DNA from: Okapia johnstoni
Lineage: Eukaryota; Chordata; Mammalia; Artiodactyla; Giraffidae
Reading direction: 5' to 3'
Assembly (NCBI GenBank): GCA_024291935.2
Contig: CM044326.1
Location: 37,633,948-37,697,947 of the forward strand
DNA length: 64,000 nt
Shown here: in pieces, positions 53,722 through 64,000 of the stretch
Layout of the letters: each line of letters starts with the position of its first letter
Numbering within the stretch: position 1 is the first letter of the stretch
Position numbers and translations under genes: made by a program
The notes under the pieces: model-generated
Told to the model about the DNA's origin: nothing
Seen by the model: the letters and a program-made list of their open reading frames with translations, nothing else
The model's database searches: none

Positions 53722-53956
53722 GGTGTGTGTGTGTGCAGGCATGCTAAGTTACTTCAGTCTTGCCTGACTTGCAACCCTATGCACTGTAGCCCACCAAGCT
53801 CCTCTGTCCATGGGAGTCTCCAGGCAAGAATACTGGAGTGGGTTGCCATGCCCTTCTCCAGGGGATCTTTCTCACCCAGGGATTGAACCCATGTCTCTTA
53901 CGTCCCCTGCATTGGCAGGCAGTTCTTTACCACTAGCACCACCTGGGAAGCCCAGC
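53722..53956 (-). mobile_element. Bov-tA SINE, Bov-tA3-like
   Basis: Reverse copy. Its tail at the left has become a short GT run (GGTGTGTGTGTGTGCAGGCA). Exact 8-bp TSDs acaagata at 53714-53721 and 53957-53964. Confidence 0.95.
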
Positions 53957-54029
53957 ACAAGATACACATGATCTCTATCTTCACAGACTTCCCACACCAG
54001 TGGGGAGACTGGTGGAAAACAGTTCAAAG

Positions 54030-54375
54030 CACCAGTTCATCAAAGGACTGCAGGCAGAGTCAAGCGCTTTGAAAGGGACAAGCAAGGTGAACCATCCTTT
54101 GTGGAGCGGTTGAGAAGGGCTCTATGAAGAAGCAGTATTTAACCTGAGACCTAAGGGGAAAAAGGAAGCCAGCCAAGCAAGAGAGGGGAGTACCTTGTGG
54201 GAGTGCAGAAGGACTTGCCCCCACCTGGGCTGGAGGGGGGATGCACACGACTGAGACACAGCAAGGGGGTCTCAGTGCCCTAGGAGGGGAGAGGCTGGGT
54301 GGTGAGGGGTTTTGTACAATAGGATAAAGAGGTCAGATTTAATTCTGAATGCCTTGGGCAATAATTATAGTGTTT
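54030..54375 (+). mobile_element. Ancient mammalian repeat, unnamed
   Basis: TTTAACCTGAGACCTAAGGG, GGAAGCCAGCCAAGCAAGAG, TCAGATTTAATTCTGAATGC match a widespread old mammalian interspersed repeat by memory. I cannot name the family with certainty. Confidence 0.4.
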
Positions 54376-54390
54376 GCAACAGGGGCATGC

Positions 54391-54600
54391 TATACAGCAA
54401 GGGCCAGTAAATTCAACCCAGCCCTTTTTTTTTTTAATAAGTTTTATTGGCCCACAGCCACACTCATTGGTTTGCAACTTATCTGTGGTTCTGTGGAGCT
54501 ACAAGGGCAGAGTTGAGTAATCGTAACAGAGAACACGTGGCCCCAAAGCCAACGATATTTACCACCTGGCCCTTTATAGAGTAAGTGTACAGAATGAGGG
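54391..54600 (-). mobile_element. hAT-like DNA transposon relic
   Basis: TAAGTTTTATTGGCCCACAG, CCACACTCATTGGTTTGCAA, GGGCAGAGTTGAGTAATCGT and TTACCACCTGGCCCTTTATA. Same family as 20823, opposite orientation. Confidence 0.65.
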
Positions 54601-54665
54601 GTCTCAGGTATTCAACCTCTGAGCATCAGTTTTCTCATCTATAAAATGAAGATCTTAGCACTCTT
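54601..54665 (+). mobile_element. MIR core fragment
   Basis: CAACCTCTGAGCATCAGTTT followed by TCTCATCTATAAAATGAAGA. Confidence 0.7.
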
Positions 54666-54844
54666 GCGGCAAGCGGATCTTACAGCATGTAAGTTATATC
54701 TCAGTAAAGCTGTGAAAAATGCAGATACCAACTATATGGCCATGATAATACTATACTAAGGGTTAAAAAGGATACCGAATAAAAATCACACAGCAAACTG
54801 GCAAAAAGAGAGAGGTCAGTGACTGTCTCTGCTGCTCATACTGT

Positions 54845-55000
54845 GACTAACAGCCTGGAGAGCAAGTCTTATTACCATCACATATCCATACACTAAGGTT
54901 CAGAGAAGTTAAGTCACCAGCCTGAGGACGCATAGCACCACATCCTGGGCCAAGGATTCTAACCCTGGTCTCTGAGACCCCAGGGCTCGATCCTGCACAA
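54845..55000 (-). mobile_element. MIR SINE remnant
   Basis: AAGGTTCAGAGAAGTTAAGT, CACCAGCCTGAGGACGCATA and ATTCTAACCCTGGTCTCTGA match reverse MIR. It supplies the C-terminal third of the 163-codon minus-strand frame at 54847-55338. Confidence 0.75.
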
Positions 55001-55727
55001 GGCCCTGCCTTCGAGATCACTGTGACTTGCAAAGTCAAGCTGGACTGAAAAGTGGAAGTGAACTGTAGTGTTGGGAGGCAGCTTTGGCGAGCTGGAGGGA
55101 ATTCATTGAAGGCCTTTTTTTCCCCTTTTGGTTTCGGGCTGTGTGAATTCTCACTGCCCTGTGTTTCACTTTGAGCTGGGTGTTCATGGGAGCTCTGCAT
55201 TTCGCATGAAATCTGGCCTGAGTTCTGCTTGGTCGGGGGTGAAGCTGTCAGAAACTGCTGAGCTGGGCCCAGTTGCTGGGCCCCATCAAAGGCGCTGGCC
55301 AGGGCTTCCAGCTCTGGGTCCAAGGCCAGCCAGCCCACGGTTTCCTCTGGGCCAGAACACAGTCAGTTCACCTCGTTTCGGGTTTCGACTCACCTCCTTT
55401 CCAGTTTCACTCTTGAGTAGTTCACACAGAAACTTTCCTCTCTCTCTCTCTCTGTGAGCTGGTCTTGGCTGTGAAACGCAGGCTGAGAAGTCAGCTGTCC
55501 TAGGTGAGGAGCTCTGGTCTGAAAGGTGGAGAAAGGACCAGACCTGGGTCTGGAATCCAGGAGCCCAGGGCCTGCACCCATGTGATGACCTACCTGGGGT
55601 TCACCAAGCCTCTTCAGGCCTCTGATCTATCAAGTAAATGGTGGAACTTAGGACCACCAAGGTCTTCAAGTTCTAATAATCTGTGAGGCTGGCTCTAAGG
55701 CTGCATCTTTAAGGATGAGGAGAATGT
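55001..55727. other. GC-richer stretch, no gene supported
   Basis: Frames of 163 (minus) and 109 (plus) codons overlap each other. The block 55080-55460 has repeated TTTC words (GTTTCACTTTGAG, GTTTCGGGTTTCGAC, CAGTTTCACTCTTGA) and a (TC)n run at 55438-55453. Confidence 0.45.
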
Positions 55728-55951
55728 GGTGTGTGTGTGTTAGTCGCTCAGTCATGTCCAACTCTTCACAGTCCCATGGACCGTAGCCAGCCAGGCTTCT
55801 TCTGTCCATGCAATTTTCCAGGCAAGAATACTGGAGTGGGTTGCCATTTCTCCCTCCATGGGATCTTCCCCACCCAGGAATCGAATCTGCAGCTCTTGCA
55901 TCTCCTCCATTGGAAGGTGGATTCTTTACCACTGAGCCATCTGGGAAGCGC
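55728..55951 (-). mobile_element. Bov-tA SINE
   Basis: Reverse copy with a (GT)n tail at the left. Exact 7-bp TSDs agaatgt at 55721-55727 and 55952-55958. Confidence 0.94.
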
Positions 55952-56029
55952 AGAATGTAGAGTCCCAGGTTTTACTCTTTCCATCATTTTTGAGACCTGT
56001 AACAGACTTTCAAGATTTTTCTAGTTTCT

Positions 56030-56175
56030 TTCTCCTATTTTACAAAGGAGAAAGCAAAACCCAGAAATGCTAAAGGATGTTTCCAGGCTATCGAGGAAGT
56101 TAGTGGTGGAACAGGGCTAGAACCCGCATCTCCAGACTCTCAGAGCAGAGTTCCATCTGAGTCACGCCCTGTGGT
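56030..56175 (-). mobile_element. MIR SINE remnant
   Basis: TATTTTACAAAGGAGAAAGC, GTGGTGGAACAGGGCTAGAA and CAGAGCAGAGTTCCATCTGA match reverse MIR. Confidence 0.75.
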
Positions 56176-57636
56176 GCACATGGATGTCCCTGTGTCAACT
56201 TTGATTTGAGCCTTTCTTGTAAACAAAAACATGAGGAAGAGACTCCATTGATACTTATTACACCTTAGATAAATTAACAGCAATTTTCTTGGCAGCAGCC
56301 TGGCAACTTCTGCCAACATCTGGTCAGGGCTGGGCAGGCCTGGCCCTCCTACCCCTCGGAGGAACAGTTGGGACCGTGAAAGCTTGGAGCCTTGGGGCTC
56401 CTGGGGGACGAATGCTACCTAATGTGCTGTCTGCCGGGCGCGCTTCACTTCCACAACACCTGCTTTCCGGAGCCAAGCTGCCACTCAGTCCCAAGCCAGT
56501 GGAGCATGGGAAATAGGAACAGAGAAGGGGAACACGCCGCGGTGGCTGGGGAGGAGATAACTTGGCATCTGTGCGGAGGGCGTCCAGTGACAAGGAGGAA
56601 GAGGGGAGAAAGACGGAGTTGAGCAGGCAGCGCTCTGCGGGGGAATCGTGATGTTGATTCTGGGGTGAAGATGAGCTGAGATGCTCAGAGAGCCCTTCCA
56701 GCCTGGTTTTACTTGTCCTGCTCTGTGTCCAGACACCCTGTGTTGGCTTCTATCCTGGAGCATCCTTAGTGAGGATGAAGCCCAGTTCTGCAATGGACAG
56801 GCCAATCCAGCGTGTGGGTTCTGGTCCAAGCTCCTTACTGATTGCAGGAACATTACTCTATTCAGCACAACAGACACAGGTGCCCAGCTCCGACCAGCTC
56901 CTGTGCCAGGGGTGAGAGGCTGAGAGACAGAGCAAAAGGGGACCGTGTCCCTTTCTTCTGCTGATCATTATCTAGTTAGGCAGGAAGGGGGGGGCAGACA
57001 CCAGAACATGAAGTCTCTTGATAGCTTTAAAGGAAAGAGGGGAGGTAGAGAGATCATAGAGGGAGGGAGGAAAGGGGAGAGAAACTTGGGAACCTGTGCA
57101 GAACCGAGAAGAAGCACCTACTGCTAGGAGACACGGGCGAGGGCCAGGGTTGGTTCGGTGGTTCAGGAGTGTCTGAGCTGAGTCTCAGCCTGAGGGTGGA
57201 GGTTTGAGGGATCAGCCAGTCTCAATTAAATGAATGACTTTGGCGAAATCTGGTGTAATACACTCACTACAGTGCCCCCAAACATTTGCTGTAAATTTTG
57301 CAAGTTTATCTGTTAGACAAGAGGGGCCCTTGATGAGCCCCTGGATTTAATTTTTCATATGGTTTAAATTCAATGAATTGCTATGTGTTAAGAAAGAAGC
57401 GCATGGAAATCAAGGTGTCAGGAGTTAAGGGACTGTAAAACAAGAAACAAAAGCCTCCGTGGGAGTCACTGGGAGTCGTCTACCCAACCACCACCTGGCC
57501 ACCTCTTTTTAAAATTAAAAGATTCCAATTGTTTTGAGATGGCAGTGTACCCAATCTCAGAAGATGACTCCTGATTGATCACAGGCCAGGAGAGTCAACT
57601 GATTTTGTTTTGTCAGAGATGCACTTTCCCAGCCTC
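56176..57636. other. Repeat-poor stretch, no gene seen
   Basis: GC-rich with several CpG around 56430-56640, frames up to 130 codons on both strands (56324-56877), and an AT-richer block at 57200-57480 that may be conserved. No domain, start context or splice pattern convinces me of a gene. Confidence 0.4.
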
Positions 57637-57838
57637 TTCGCTGGTAGTTCAGTCGGTAGAGAGTCTGCCTGCAGTGCAGGCGACCAGGGTTCAATCCCTG
57701 GATCGGGAAGATCTACGGAGAAGGAAAAGGCAGACCACTCCAATATTCTTACCTGGAAAATCCCATGGACAGAGGAGACTGGTGGACTACAGTCCATGGG
57801 ATCCCAAGAGTCAGACACAACTTAGAGACTAAACCACC
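57637..57838 (+). mobile_element. Bov-tA SINE
   Basis: Forward copy from CTTCGCTGGTAGTTCAGTCG to AACTTAGAGACTAAACCACC. The tRNA-like head is well preserved. Confidence 0.94.
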
Positions 57839-58157
57839 ATCTGCAGCAGATGTGGTCATGTGGCACATTTCTGGGAAAGCTTTGGCTTTCTGACCTGGTG
57901 GCATAAATGGAGCTCCTGAGCAGTCCCAAATTTCCTCTAGTTCCTCACTTTAATCAACCACTATGCAGTCTAAAAACAAAGAGCAGGGGAAGGCCCATCA
58001 AACTTAGATGTGAAACCAATACATGGCTGAGAGGAAACTTTTTTTTTGAAGTGAAGTATAGCTGATTTACAATGTTGTGCCTGGTGTACAGCAGGGTGAT
58101 TCAGATATGTATATACATATATAGGTGTATATATATGTGTATACATATATGTGTAAT

Positions 58158-58376
58158 ATGAAAGTGAAACTGCTAGTCAGTTCAGTTGTGTCTGACTGTT
58201 TGCAATCCCATGGACTGAAGTCCACCAGCCTGCTCTATCCATGGAATTCTCCAGGCAAGAATACTGGACTGGTTCACCATTCCATTCTCCAAGGGATCTT
58301 CCCAACCCAGGGATCGGACCCGAGGCTCCTGTATTGCAGGCAGATTCTTTCCTGTCTGATCCACCAGAGAAGCCTG
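58158..58376 (-). mobile_element. Bov-tA SINE nested in L1
   Basis: Reverse full-length copy from GAAAGTGAAACTGCTAGTCA to GATCCACCAGAGAAGCC. L1 sequence lies on both sides. Confidence 0.95.
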
Positions 58377-58422
58377 TATGATAATCTCTAGGTCCATCCA
58401 GTTTGCTGCAAATGGTATAAAA

Positions 58423-58470
58423 ATATATGTGTATGTGTATATATGTGTATATATACACATACACATATAT
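58423..58470. repeat. Perfect 20-bp inverted repeat
   Basis: Arms 58423-58442 (atatatgtgtatgtgtatat) and 58451-58470 are exact reverse complements around an 8-base loop. It lies within the TG/TA-rich part of the L1. Confidence 0.95.
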
Positions 58471-59362
58471 ATCACGTCTTCTTTATCCATTTATCTGTCA
58501 ACGGACATTTAGGTCGCTTCCATGTTTTGACTATTGTAAACAGTGCTTCTATGAACATTGGGGTGTATCTTTTCAAATTAGAGTTTTCTTTGAATATATG
58601 CCCAGGAGTGGTATTACTGGATCATATGGTAACTATTGTTTCTAAGGAACCTGCATACTGTCTTCCATAGTGGTTGCACAGAGTTATAGTCTTACCAACA
58701 GTATAGGAAGTTTCCCTTTTCTCCACATCCTCCCCAGAATTTATTGTTTGTAGACTTTATAATAATGGCCATTTTGACAGGAGTAAGATGATACCTCATT
58801 GTAGTTTTGATTTGAACTTCTCTGGTGATTAGCCATGCTGACCATCTTTTCACGTGCCTATTGGCCATCTGTATGTCTTCTTGGGAGAAATGTCTATTTA
58901 ATTCTTCTGCCCACTTTTTGATTGGATTGTTTGTCTGTTTATTACTGAGTCATATGAGCTGCTGTGTATTTTGGAAATTAAATCCTTGTCATTTGCATCA
59001 TTTGCAGAATACTTTCTCCCAGTCTGTGGGTTGTCTTTTCATTTTGCTTACGGTTTCCTTTTCTGTGCAAAAATATATACGTTCGATCAGGTCTTGTTTG
59101 TTTGTTTTCTGTTTTATTTCTATTGCCTTGGGACACTGATATAAGAAAATTATTTATGTCACATAATATTTTACCTATGTTCTCTTCTAGGAGTTTTATA
59201 GTGTCCTGTCTTATATTTAAGTGTTGAAGCCATTTTGAGTTTATTTTGTGTTTGGCGTGAGGGAGCGTTCTAACTTATTGATTTACATGTGGCTGTCCAG
59301 CTTTTCCAATACCACTTGCGAAGAGACTGTCTTTTCTCAATTGTATATTCTTGCCTCGGTAG

Positions 59363-60190
59363 CACTTTTTAATTGAGGTATAATCAACATATAGCATGAT
59401 ATTACCTACCTGTGTACAACATATGATTCAATATTTATATGTACCATGCATATAAGGTCCATATAGTCAAAACTGTGGTTTTTCCAGTAGTCACGTACAA
59501 TGAAGGTTGGATCATAAAGGAGGCTGAGTGCCAAAGAATTGATGCATTTGAATTGTAGTGCTGGAGAAGACTCTTGAGAGTCCCTTGGATTACAGGGAGA
59601 TCAAGCCAGTCAATCCTGAAGGAAATCAACCCTGAATACTCATTGGAAGGATTGAGGCTGAAACTAAAGCTCCAATACTTTGGCCACCTGATGTCAAGAG
59701 CCAACTCACTGGAAAAGACCCTGAAGGACAGATTGAAAGAAAAAGGAGAAGGGGGCTGCAGAGGATGAGGTGGTTAGATAACAGCACCAACACAATGGAC
59801 ATGAATTTGAGCAAACTCCGGGAGATAGTGGAGGACAGGGAAGCCAGATGTGCTGCAGTCCATGGGGTTGCAGAGTCGGACATGACTTATTTACTGAAGA
59901 AGAGCAAAACTGTGAAATGATCACTACAATACCCCTAGCTAATATTCATCACCATATACATATTTTTTGAGATTAGAGCTTTTATGGTTACTGTCTTAGA
60001 AACTTACATCTATGAACTACAGTATTATCAACTATAGTCATCATGCTGCAAATCATATCGTCATGATTTATTTAATTTATAACTGAAAGTTTGTACCTCT
60101 TAACCCTCTTCACCCATTTTGCCCACCCTCCACCTTGCATCTCTGGCAATCATAAATCTTTTCTCTGAATCTATGAGCTTGGACTGTCTA
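59363..60190 (-). mobile_element. Old L1 3' UTR, interrupted by BovB
   Basis: TAATTGAGGTATAATCAACA on the left and ATTATCAACTATAGTCATCA, AACTGAAAGTTTGTACCTCT, TTCACCCATTTTGCCCACCC on the right are in L1 3' UTR order. A BovB piece sits at 59455-59911. Confidence 0.82.
59455..59911 (+). mobile_element. BovB LINE 3' end, older type
   Basis: AAGGTCCATATAGTCAAAAC, GTGGTTTTTCCAGTAGTCAC, then a stretch coding for [20 protein letters not shown] and LQYFGHL and a tail ending GACTTATTTACTGAAGAA. It is degenerate and broken by stops. Confidence 0.93.
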
Positions 60191-61388
60191 TACATCATTG
60201 CTACTTTTAGCTGAGAGATTGTTGGCAAATCACTTAACTTGATTAAGGATCAATTTCTTTTTTGGCAGAAATGAATCAAAAATAGTTCAGCCACAAAAGA
60301 TGATTTTGAGGAATGGATGGGCCACTGACTGTGAAAGTACATGTGTAAACTCTGAAAGCTGTTTTCCTAAAAATATCACTTCTAGTAATATGCTGATCCT
60401 CCCTTGACTATTCAATGTAATTTTTTACAATTACTATTTTTTTTCTTTGGTTAATTGTCTACTTATGTCTGCTAAACTATGATGGGATAGTATCAAACCC
60501 TGGTGTTTTCTGATAACCATTCAAAAATAAATTGCATTTTTTTCATAGTATTTATTAAATAAAAGTTGTACACTGTACAACTTTAGTGTACACTTTAATT
60601 GTGCACTGAAGTTTTTTTCATAAATTTTATCAATTTTGTTATTTTTATATTATTTTATAATAAGATAGTTATAATTTTATATGTAGTGATACCTTTAGTA
60701 GAGACAAGTTTAATTAATAAAATAAAATGTATTTTTGTATATAAAATAAAATCAGGCTTATGGAATTCTTAGAAAAACATGTATCTTTCTGATTCAAGGA
60801 CTCCATGTCAGCCACACATGCCTGGGAGCTAGTGGGTTTAGATAAAGTTTTGAACAAAGGTGCTGTTACGAGTTGGCAAATTTTCCCACTGAAAGTGTTT
60901 AATGTGATGATCTCTAAAATGACTCCTCATTTGTTTTTTTCTTCTCTTCTCACACAGTTGAGGAACTAGCAAATAGGTTGAGCCTGTACTAGTTTCTCAG
61001 TTGAATCAGACTAATTTACCATTCCTAAAACTCTTGTAATTTCTTCAGTGATAGCAGTGTTTTTGGTTCTAACGAGATGACTTGGTGGGCTCCTGGGTGA
61101 GGGCTGGACACCAAAAAGACCAATCCATTAAAAACCTAGAATTTTTAGCTTCACTTCCCATCCTCTGGAGAGAAGAGAGAAATTGGAAATGTAGTTAATA
61201 ACTGATCATGCTTACCTTGAGAAGCCTCCATAACATCCCAGTTGTACAGGGTTTGGAGAACTCCCAGGTGGTTGAACACCTCTACACATGAGGATGGGGA
61301 CAGAGCCCAGCTCCACGAGGGTGGAAGCTCTTGTGCTTGTGACTCTTCCAGACTTAATCTTATCTATCTCTTCAAATGGTTGTTTATC
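60191..61388. other. AT-rich stretch, no gene seen
   Basis: Very AT-rich at 60520-60770 with two neighbouring palindromes at 60562-60594. A weak MIR-like word lies near 60200-60260. No supported frame. Confidence 0.5.
60562..60594. repeat. Two adjacent palindromes
   Basis: aaagttgtac and gtacaacttt (60562-60571, 60575-60584) pair around a 3-base loop. They are followed at once by the perfect palindrome agtgtacact (60585-60594). Confidence 0.9.
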
Positions 61389-61395
61389 TACATCT

Positions 61396-61609
61396 CTGAA
61401 GTGAAGTGAAGTTGCAGAGTCGTGTCCAACTCTTTGAGACCCCATGGACTGTAACCTACCAGGCTCCTCCATCCATGGGATTCTCCAGGCAAGAATGCTG
61501 GAGTGGGTTGCCATTTCCTTTTCCAGGAGATCTTCCTAATCCAGGGATTGAACCTGGGTCTCCTGCATTGTAGGCAGATGCTTTACCGTCTGAGCCACCA
61601 GGGAAGTCA
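61396..61609 (-). mobile_element. Bov-tA SINE
   Basis: Reverse copy from CTGAAGTGAAGTGAAGTTGC to GAGCCACCAGGGAAGTC. Exact 7-bp TSDs tacatct at 61389-61395 and 61610-61616. It is one of the least diverged copies. Confidence 0.95.
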
Positions 61610-61645
61610 TACATCTTTGATCATATCTTTTAATAATCTGATATT

Positions 61646-61665
61646 AATATATATATATATATATA
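61646..61665. repeat. (TA)10 microsatellite
   Basis: Uninterrupted TA run. Confidence 0.9.
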
Positions 61666-61666
61666 A

Positions 61667-62327
61667 GTAAGTGTTTCCAGAGGTCTGTGAACTGTTCTAG
61701 CAAATAATTGAATCCAAGGAAGAGTTAGTCATGGTAACCTCAAATTTGTAGCCACGTATGACAGAAGTTGTGGGTAATCTGGAGAGCTACTACTTACGAT
61801 TGGCTTTTGAGAGGTGACGGTCACTTTTGTGAGACTAAGCCCCTAGCCTGTGGGATCTCCAGGTGGATAGTATTAGAATTGAGTTAACTTATGGGTCACC
61901 CAACTGGTGTTGCAGAATTGCTCTGTGTGGGAAAACCCCCGCATATCTGATGTTGGAAGTGTTATGAGTGTGGTGCTCATGTGAGACTGAAGGACAGGCA
62001 CACAGGAGAAGCAGGACTGGGTTTTTTCCTTTAAACTAGGAAAATAGATTTTCCTAAACACTCAGGTTGGAAGGGCGACCTTTTTTTATTTTTTAATTCA
62101 CTTCACAAATGTTTATGATGCCTAATATCTCAAAATTAGCATACGTAGAGTCAATTAAAATTATCCATTGAAAATTTTAAGAGATGCTAGATAATTTTTC
62201 AACTTCTGAAACATTTGATTCCACACATGGAAGAGGGCATTGCCTGAGAAGATTGATCACGTCAATTTCCCTAATTCTCATTGTAGTAGTCTTGGCATGA
62301 CATCAAAACCTAGTTGTGATCCTATAC
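61667..62327. other. No feature recognised
   Basis: Unassigned sequence, no supported frame. Confidence 0.5.
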
Positions 62328-62537
62328 ACCTGTTAGTTGCTCAATTGTGTCTGACTCTTTGAGATCCCATGGACTGTAGCCCACCAGGTTCCTCTGTCCA
62401 TGGGATTTCTCAGGCAAGAATACTGAAATGGGTAGCCATTCCCTTCTCCAGGGGACCTTCCCAACACAGGGATCTTACCCAAGTCTCCTACATTGCAGGC
62501 AGATTCTTTACTGTCTGAGCCACCACGGAAACCCAAT
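62328..62537 (-). mobile_element. Bov-tA SINE
   Basis: Reverse full-length copy from CCTGTTAGTTGCTCAATTGT to GAGCCACCACGGAAACCC. TSD not clear. Confidence 0.95.
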
Positions 62538-63739
62538 ACTTGTTTAGCCTTAAAATCCATGTACAGCTACTAGCAATTCAATAAAAAAAAAAATGTTTTC
62601 TCTTTCCTGGTAGAGAATTATGTTATTGGAATAAAAAAGAGAGATTAGACTTATTAAAAGATTTTGCTCCTAGGATTAGTTCAACCACAAACCAACCTAG
62701 CATCTTTGATTAAGGCATTACACCATTTTGAGGCTATAGCCAATCATCTTCAAAAAGGAATAACAATAATAATAATGGTAATGATAATATTAAAAATGGT
62801 AATAATGCCCCTCTCACACAATTGTCTGAACATTAAGCTCCTGGTTAAAATCTAAAACACAATGCCAAGCTCTCTATAAATTAGGCAAAGACAAAGCCCA
62901 GATGTGTTGTATTGATTAACTGAACTAGCAAATGTGAAGAAAAATGAAATGTATATTGAATTTGCTGTATATATTTACTTTTTGTTGTTGCTATTTCTGT
63001 CTGTGTAACAAGCTAGTTATCTATCTCCCGTCTTGTTCCAGAAATAATTTAATGTGGTCTATTTAATATTATTATCTGGTTTTATGATTCATTTTCTAGT
63101 CAACCCTATTCAGACACATTATTTTCCAGAAATAATAATTATAGTGATTTTAATATAAAATACAGTATACATGTATTGTTGGTTCCCTTCTAAGAGGCTG
63201 TCATCTATACTTGTAGGTTTAATTGCTGCCACTAACATGAATTTACAAGACTGCAAACTGTAAGATGAGCCCTCTATGCATTCACAGACTCATACTTCAA
63301 AGGATTTAAAATAGCAAGAAAGTCTGCATTGAAAAAAACAAATCATCAGGAGTTAATATACTACCTTTACACCAAAATTTCCATCATGTCCCTGGATATA
63401 AAAAATTCTGTGTTCAAGGTAGACTTTTCATATTAAATTCTACTCAAAGTGAATCTATGGAGCAAAGATTACTGTGTCAAAAGCTACACGGTATTAGAAA
63501 AAGAATTGAGTCATAATGCTTAAAGGGATCTTATGTCTCATCTGGTCTCATTTCATTATCAAAGCTAGACTTCTCTTACAACCTTCTTGGGAAGTTATCT
63601 GGACCCTGTTTGACTGCTCAAAGTAACAGGGAGTTCATTACTTTACAAGAATAGTCAGTCCATTGTGAGGCAAGTTTATTGGAAAATGTTCAGTTGAGAG
63701 CTGGAAGGAATGCAATTATAGTCAGAAAGATCTGCACTA
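62538..63739. other. AT-rich stretch, no gene seen
   Basis: Contains a short (AAT)n run at 62764-62780 inside possible MIR-like sequence (62740-62880). The rest is unassigned. The 63-codon frame at 62664 has no family resemblance. Confidence 0.5.
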
Positions 63740-63880
63740 GTCTCAGTCACTCAACCAGCCATGGCATCTTTGGCAAGTAAGTTTTCCTACCTAGGCTATA
63801 GCTTCCTCAGCTGCAAAGGAAGAGAGAGATAATGCTCTGAGAAAAGCTGGGGAGATGAAAAGAGGTAACGAATGTCAGTA
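63740..63880 (+). mobile_element. MIR SINE remnant
   Basis: TCTTTGGCAAGTAAGTTTTC, then TATAGCTTCCTCAGCTGCAA and GAGAGATAATGCTCTGAG fit forward MIR. Confidence 0.6.
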
Positions 63881-63953
63881 GAGCTTAGCAGATATCCCAC
63901 AGAGAATTACTTGCCCTCTTCTCACCACCTTCCTTTGAATTGAACTCTTGCTT

Positions 63954-64000
63954 TGTTGTTCAGTGGCTAAATCGTGTCTGAATCTTTGAGACCCCATGGA
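63954..64000 (-). mobile_element. BovB-type tail cut by window edge
   Basis: TTGTTGTTCAGTGGCTAAAT, CGTGTCTGAATCTTTGAGAC, CCCATGGA is the reverse 3' end shared by BovB and Bov-tA. Which of the two cannot be decided from 47 bases. Confidence 0.88.

Larger units (their letters stand above)
58042..59358 (-). mobile_element. Artiodactyl L1: 3' UTR and ORF2 end
   Basis: Antisense L1 with 3' UTR at the left (TGATTTACAATGTTGTGCCT) and ORF2 to the right. ORF2 words include GATCATATGGTAACTATTGT, TCTCCACATCCTCCCCAGAA, TCATTGTAGTTTTGATTTGA and TAATACCACTTGCG-type. A Bov-tA interrupts it at 58158-58376. The coding part is full of stops in all frames. Confidence 0.85.

Noticed and set aside
54847..55338. 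163-codon minus-strand open frame
   Set aside because: Its C-terminal third is reverse MIR, the opposite strand is open over part of the same region, and no domain is recognisable.
6382..62537. tRNA genes suggested by A and B boxes in many places
   Set aside because: All strong hits lie in the tRNA-derived heads of Bov-tA or CHR SINEs. None folds as a complete tRNA with an acceptor stem followed by a terminator.
6382..62537. CRISPR-like array because one unit of about 200 bases recurs many times
   Set aside because: The copies are dispersed SINEs in both orientations with TSDs, not regularly spaced short repeats.

Overview
The window looks like non-coding nuclear DNA from a ruminant, probably a bovid. 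The evidence is the repeat content. There are about 25 Bov-tA SINE copies (tRNA-Glu-like head joined to a BovB-type tail), ten BovB (RTE-class) LINE pieces, ruminant/artiodactyl L1 3' ends, CHR-type cetartiodactyl SINEs and a probable ruminant ERV LTR. All of this lies over an older mammalian layer of MIR, L2, MLT1, MER1 and MER20. I did not find a protein-coding exon, tRNA, rRNA, CRISPR array or bacterial-type operon that I would defend. Nearly every longer open frame falls inside a transposon or a simple repeat. The window is therefore either intergenic or inside a large intron. Repeat family names are from memory of consensus sequences and were not checked against a library.

Layout. 0-5.4 kb: an MLT1 LTR split by a 5'-inverted L1, a repeat-poor stretch, MER20, and a 5'-truncated L1 with a clear target-site duplication (TSD). 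5.9-8.7 kb: MER1, Bov-tA, a probable ERV LTR in antisense with 45-bp direct repeats, and a BovB tail. 10.4-17.8 kb: a CHR-2 SINE split by a Bov-tA, simple repeats, MIR/L2 remnants, an L1 3' end and a BovB tail. 17.8-26.3 kb: mostly repeat-poor, with a few SINEs, a hAT-like element and a tetranucleotide array. 26.3-34.8 kb: several SINEs, two MLT1 LTRs, an old L1, and the best BovB copy (32237-33733) with a decayed reverse transcriptase frame. 34.8-45.6 kb: repeat-poor blocks alternating with Bov-tA copies and a long (TG)n. 45.6-51.8 kb: the most rearranged part, with a SINE/L1 chimera inside a SINE, an internally deleted BovB and a tRNA-head/BovB-tail fusion. 51.8-64 kb: repeat-poor blocks, then two old L1 pieces interrupted by Bov-tA and BovB, and further SINEs up to the right edge.

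There is no gene system to describe. What the sequence does record is retrotransposition. BovB is known to supply the enzymes that mobilise Bov-tA, and both share the same 3' end here. Eleven Bov-tA copies, one BovB and two L1 copies still have recognisable TSDs. Several structures show how such elements break and recombine: twin priming, template-switch chimeras, an internal deletion and a possible 3' transduction. The long repeat-poor stretches may hold regulatory elements, but that cannot be judged without cross-species alignment.
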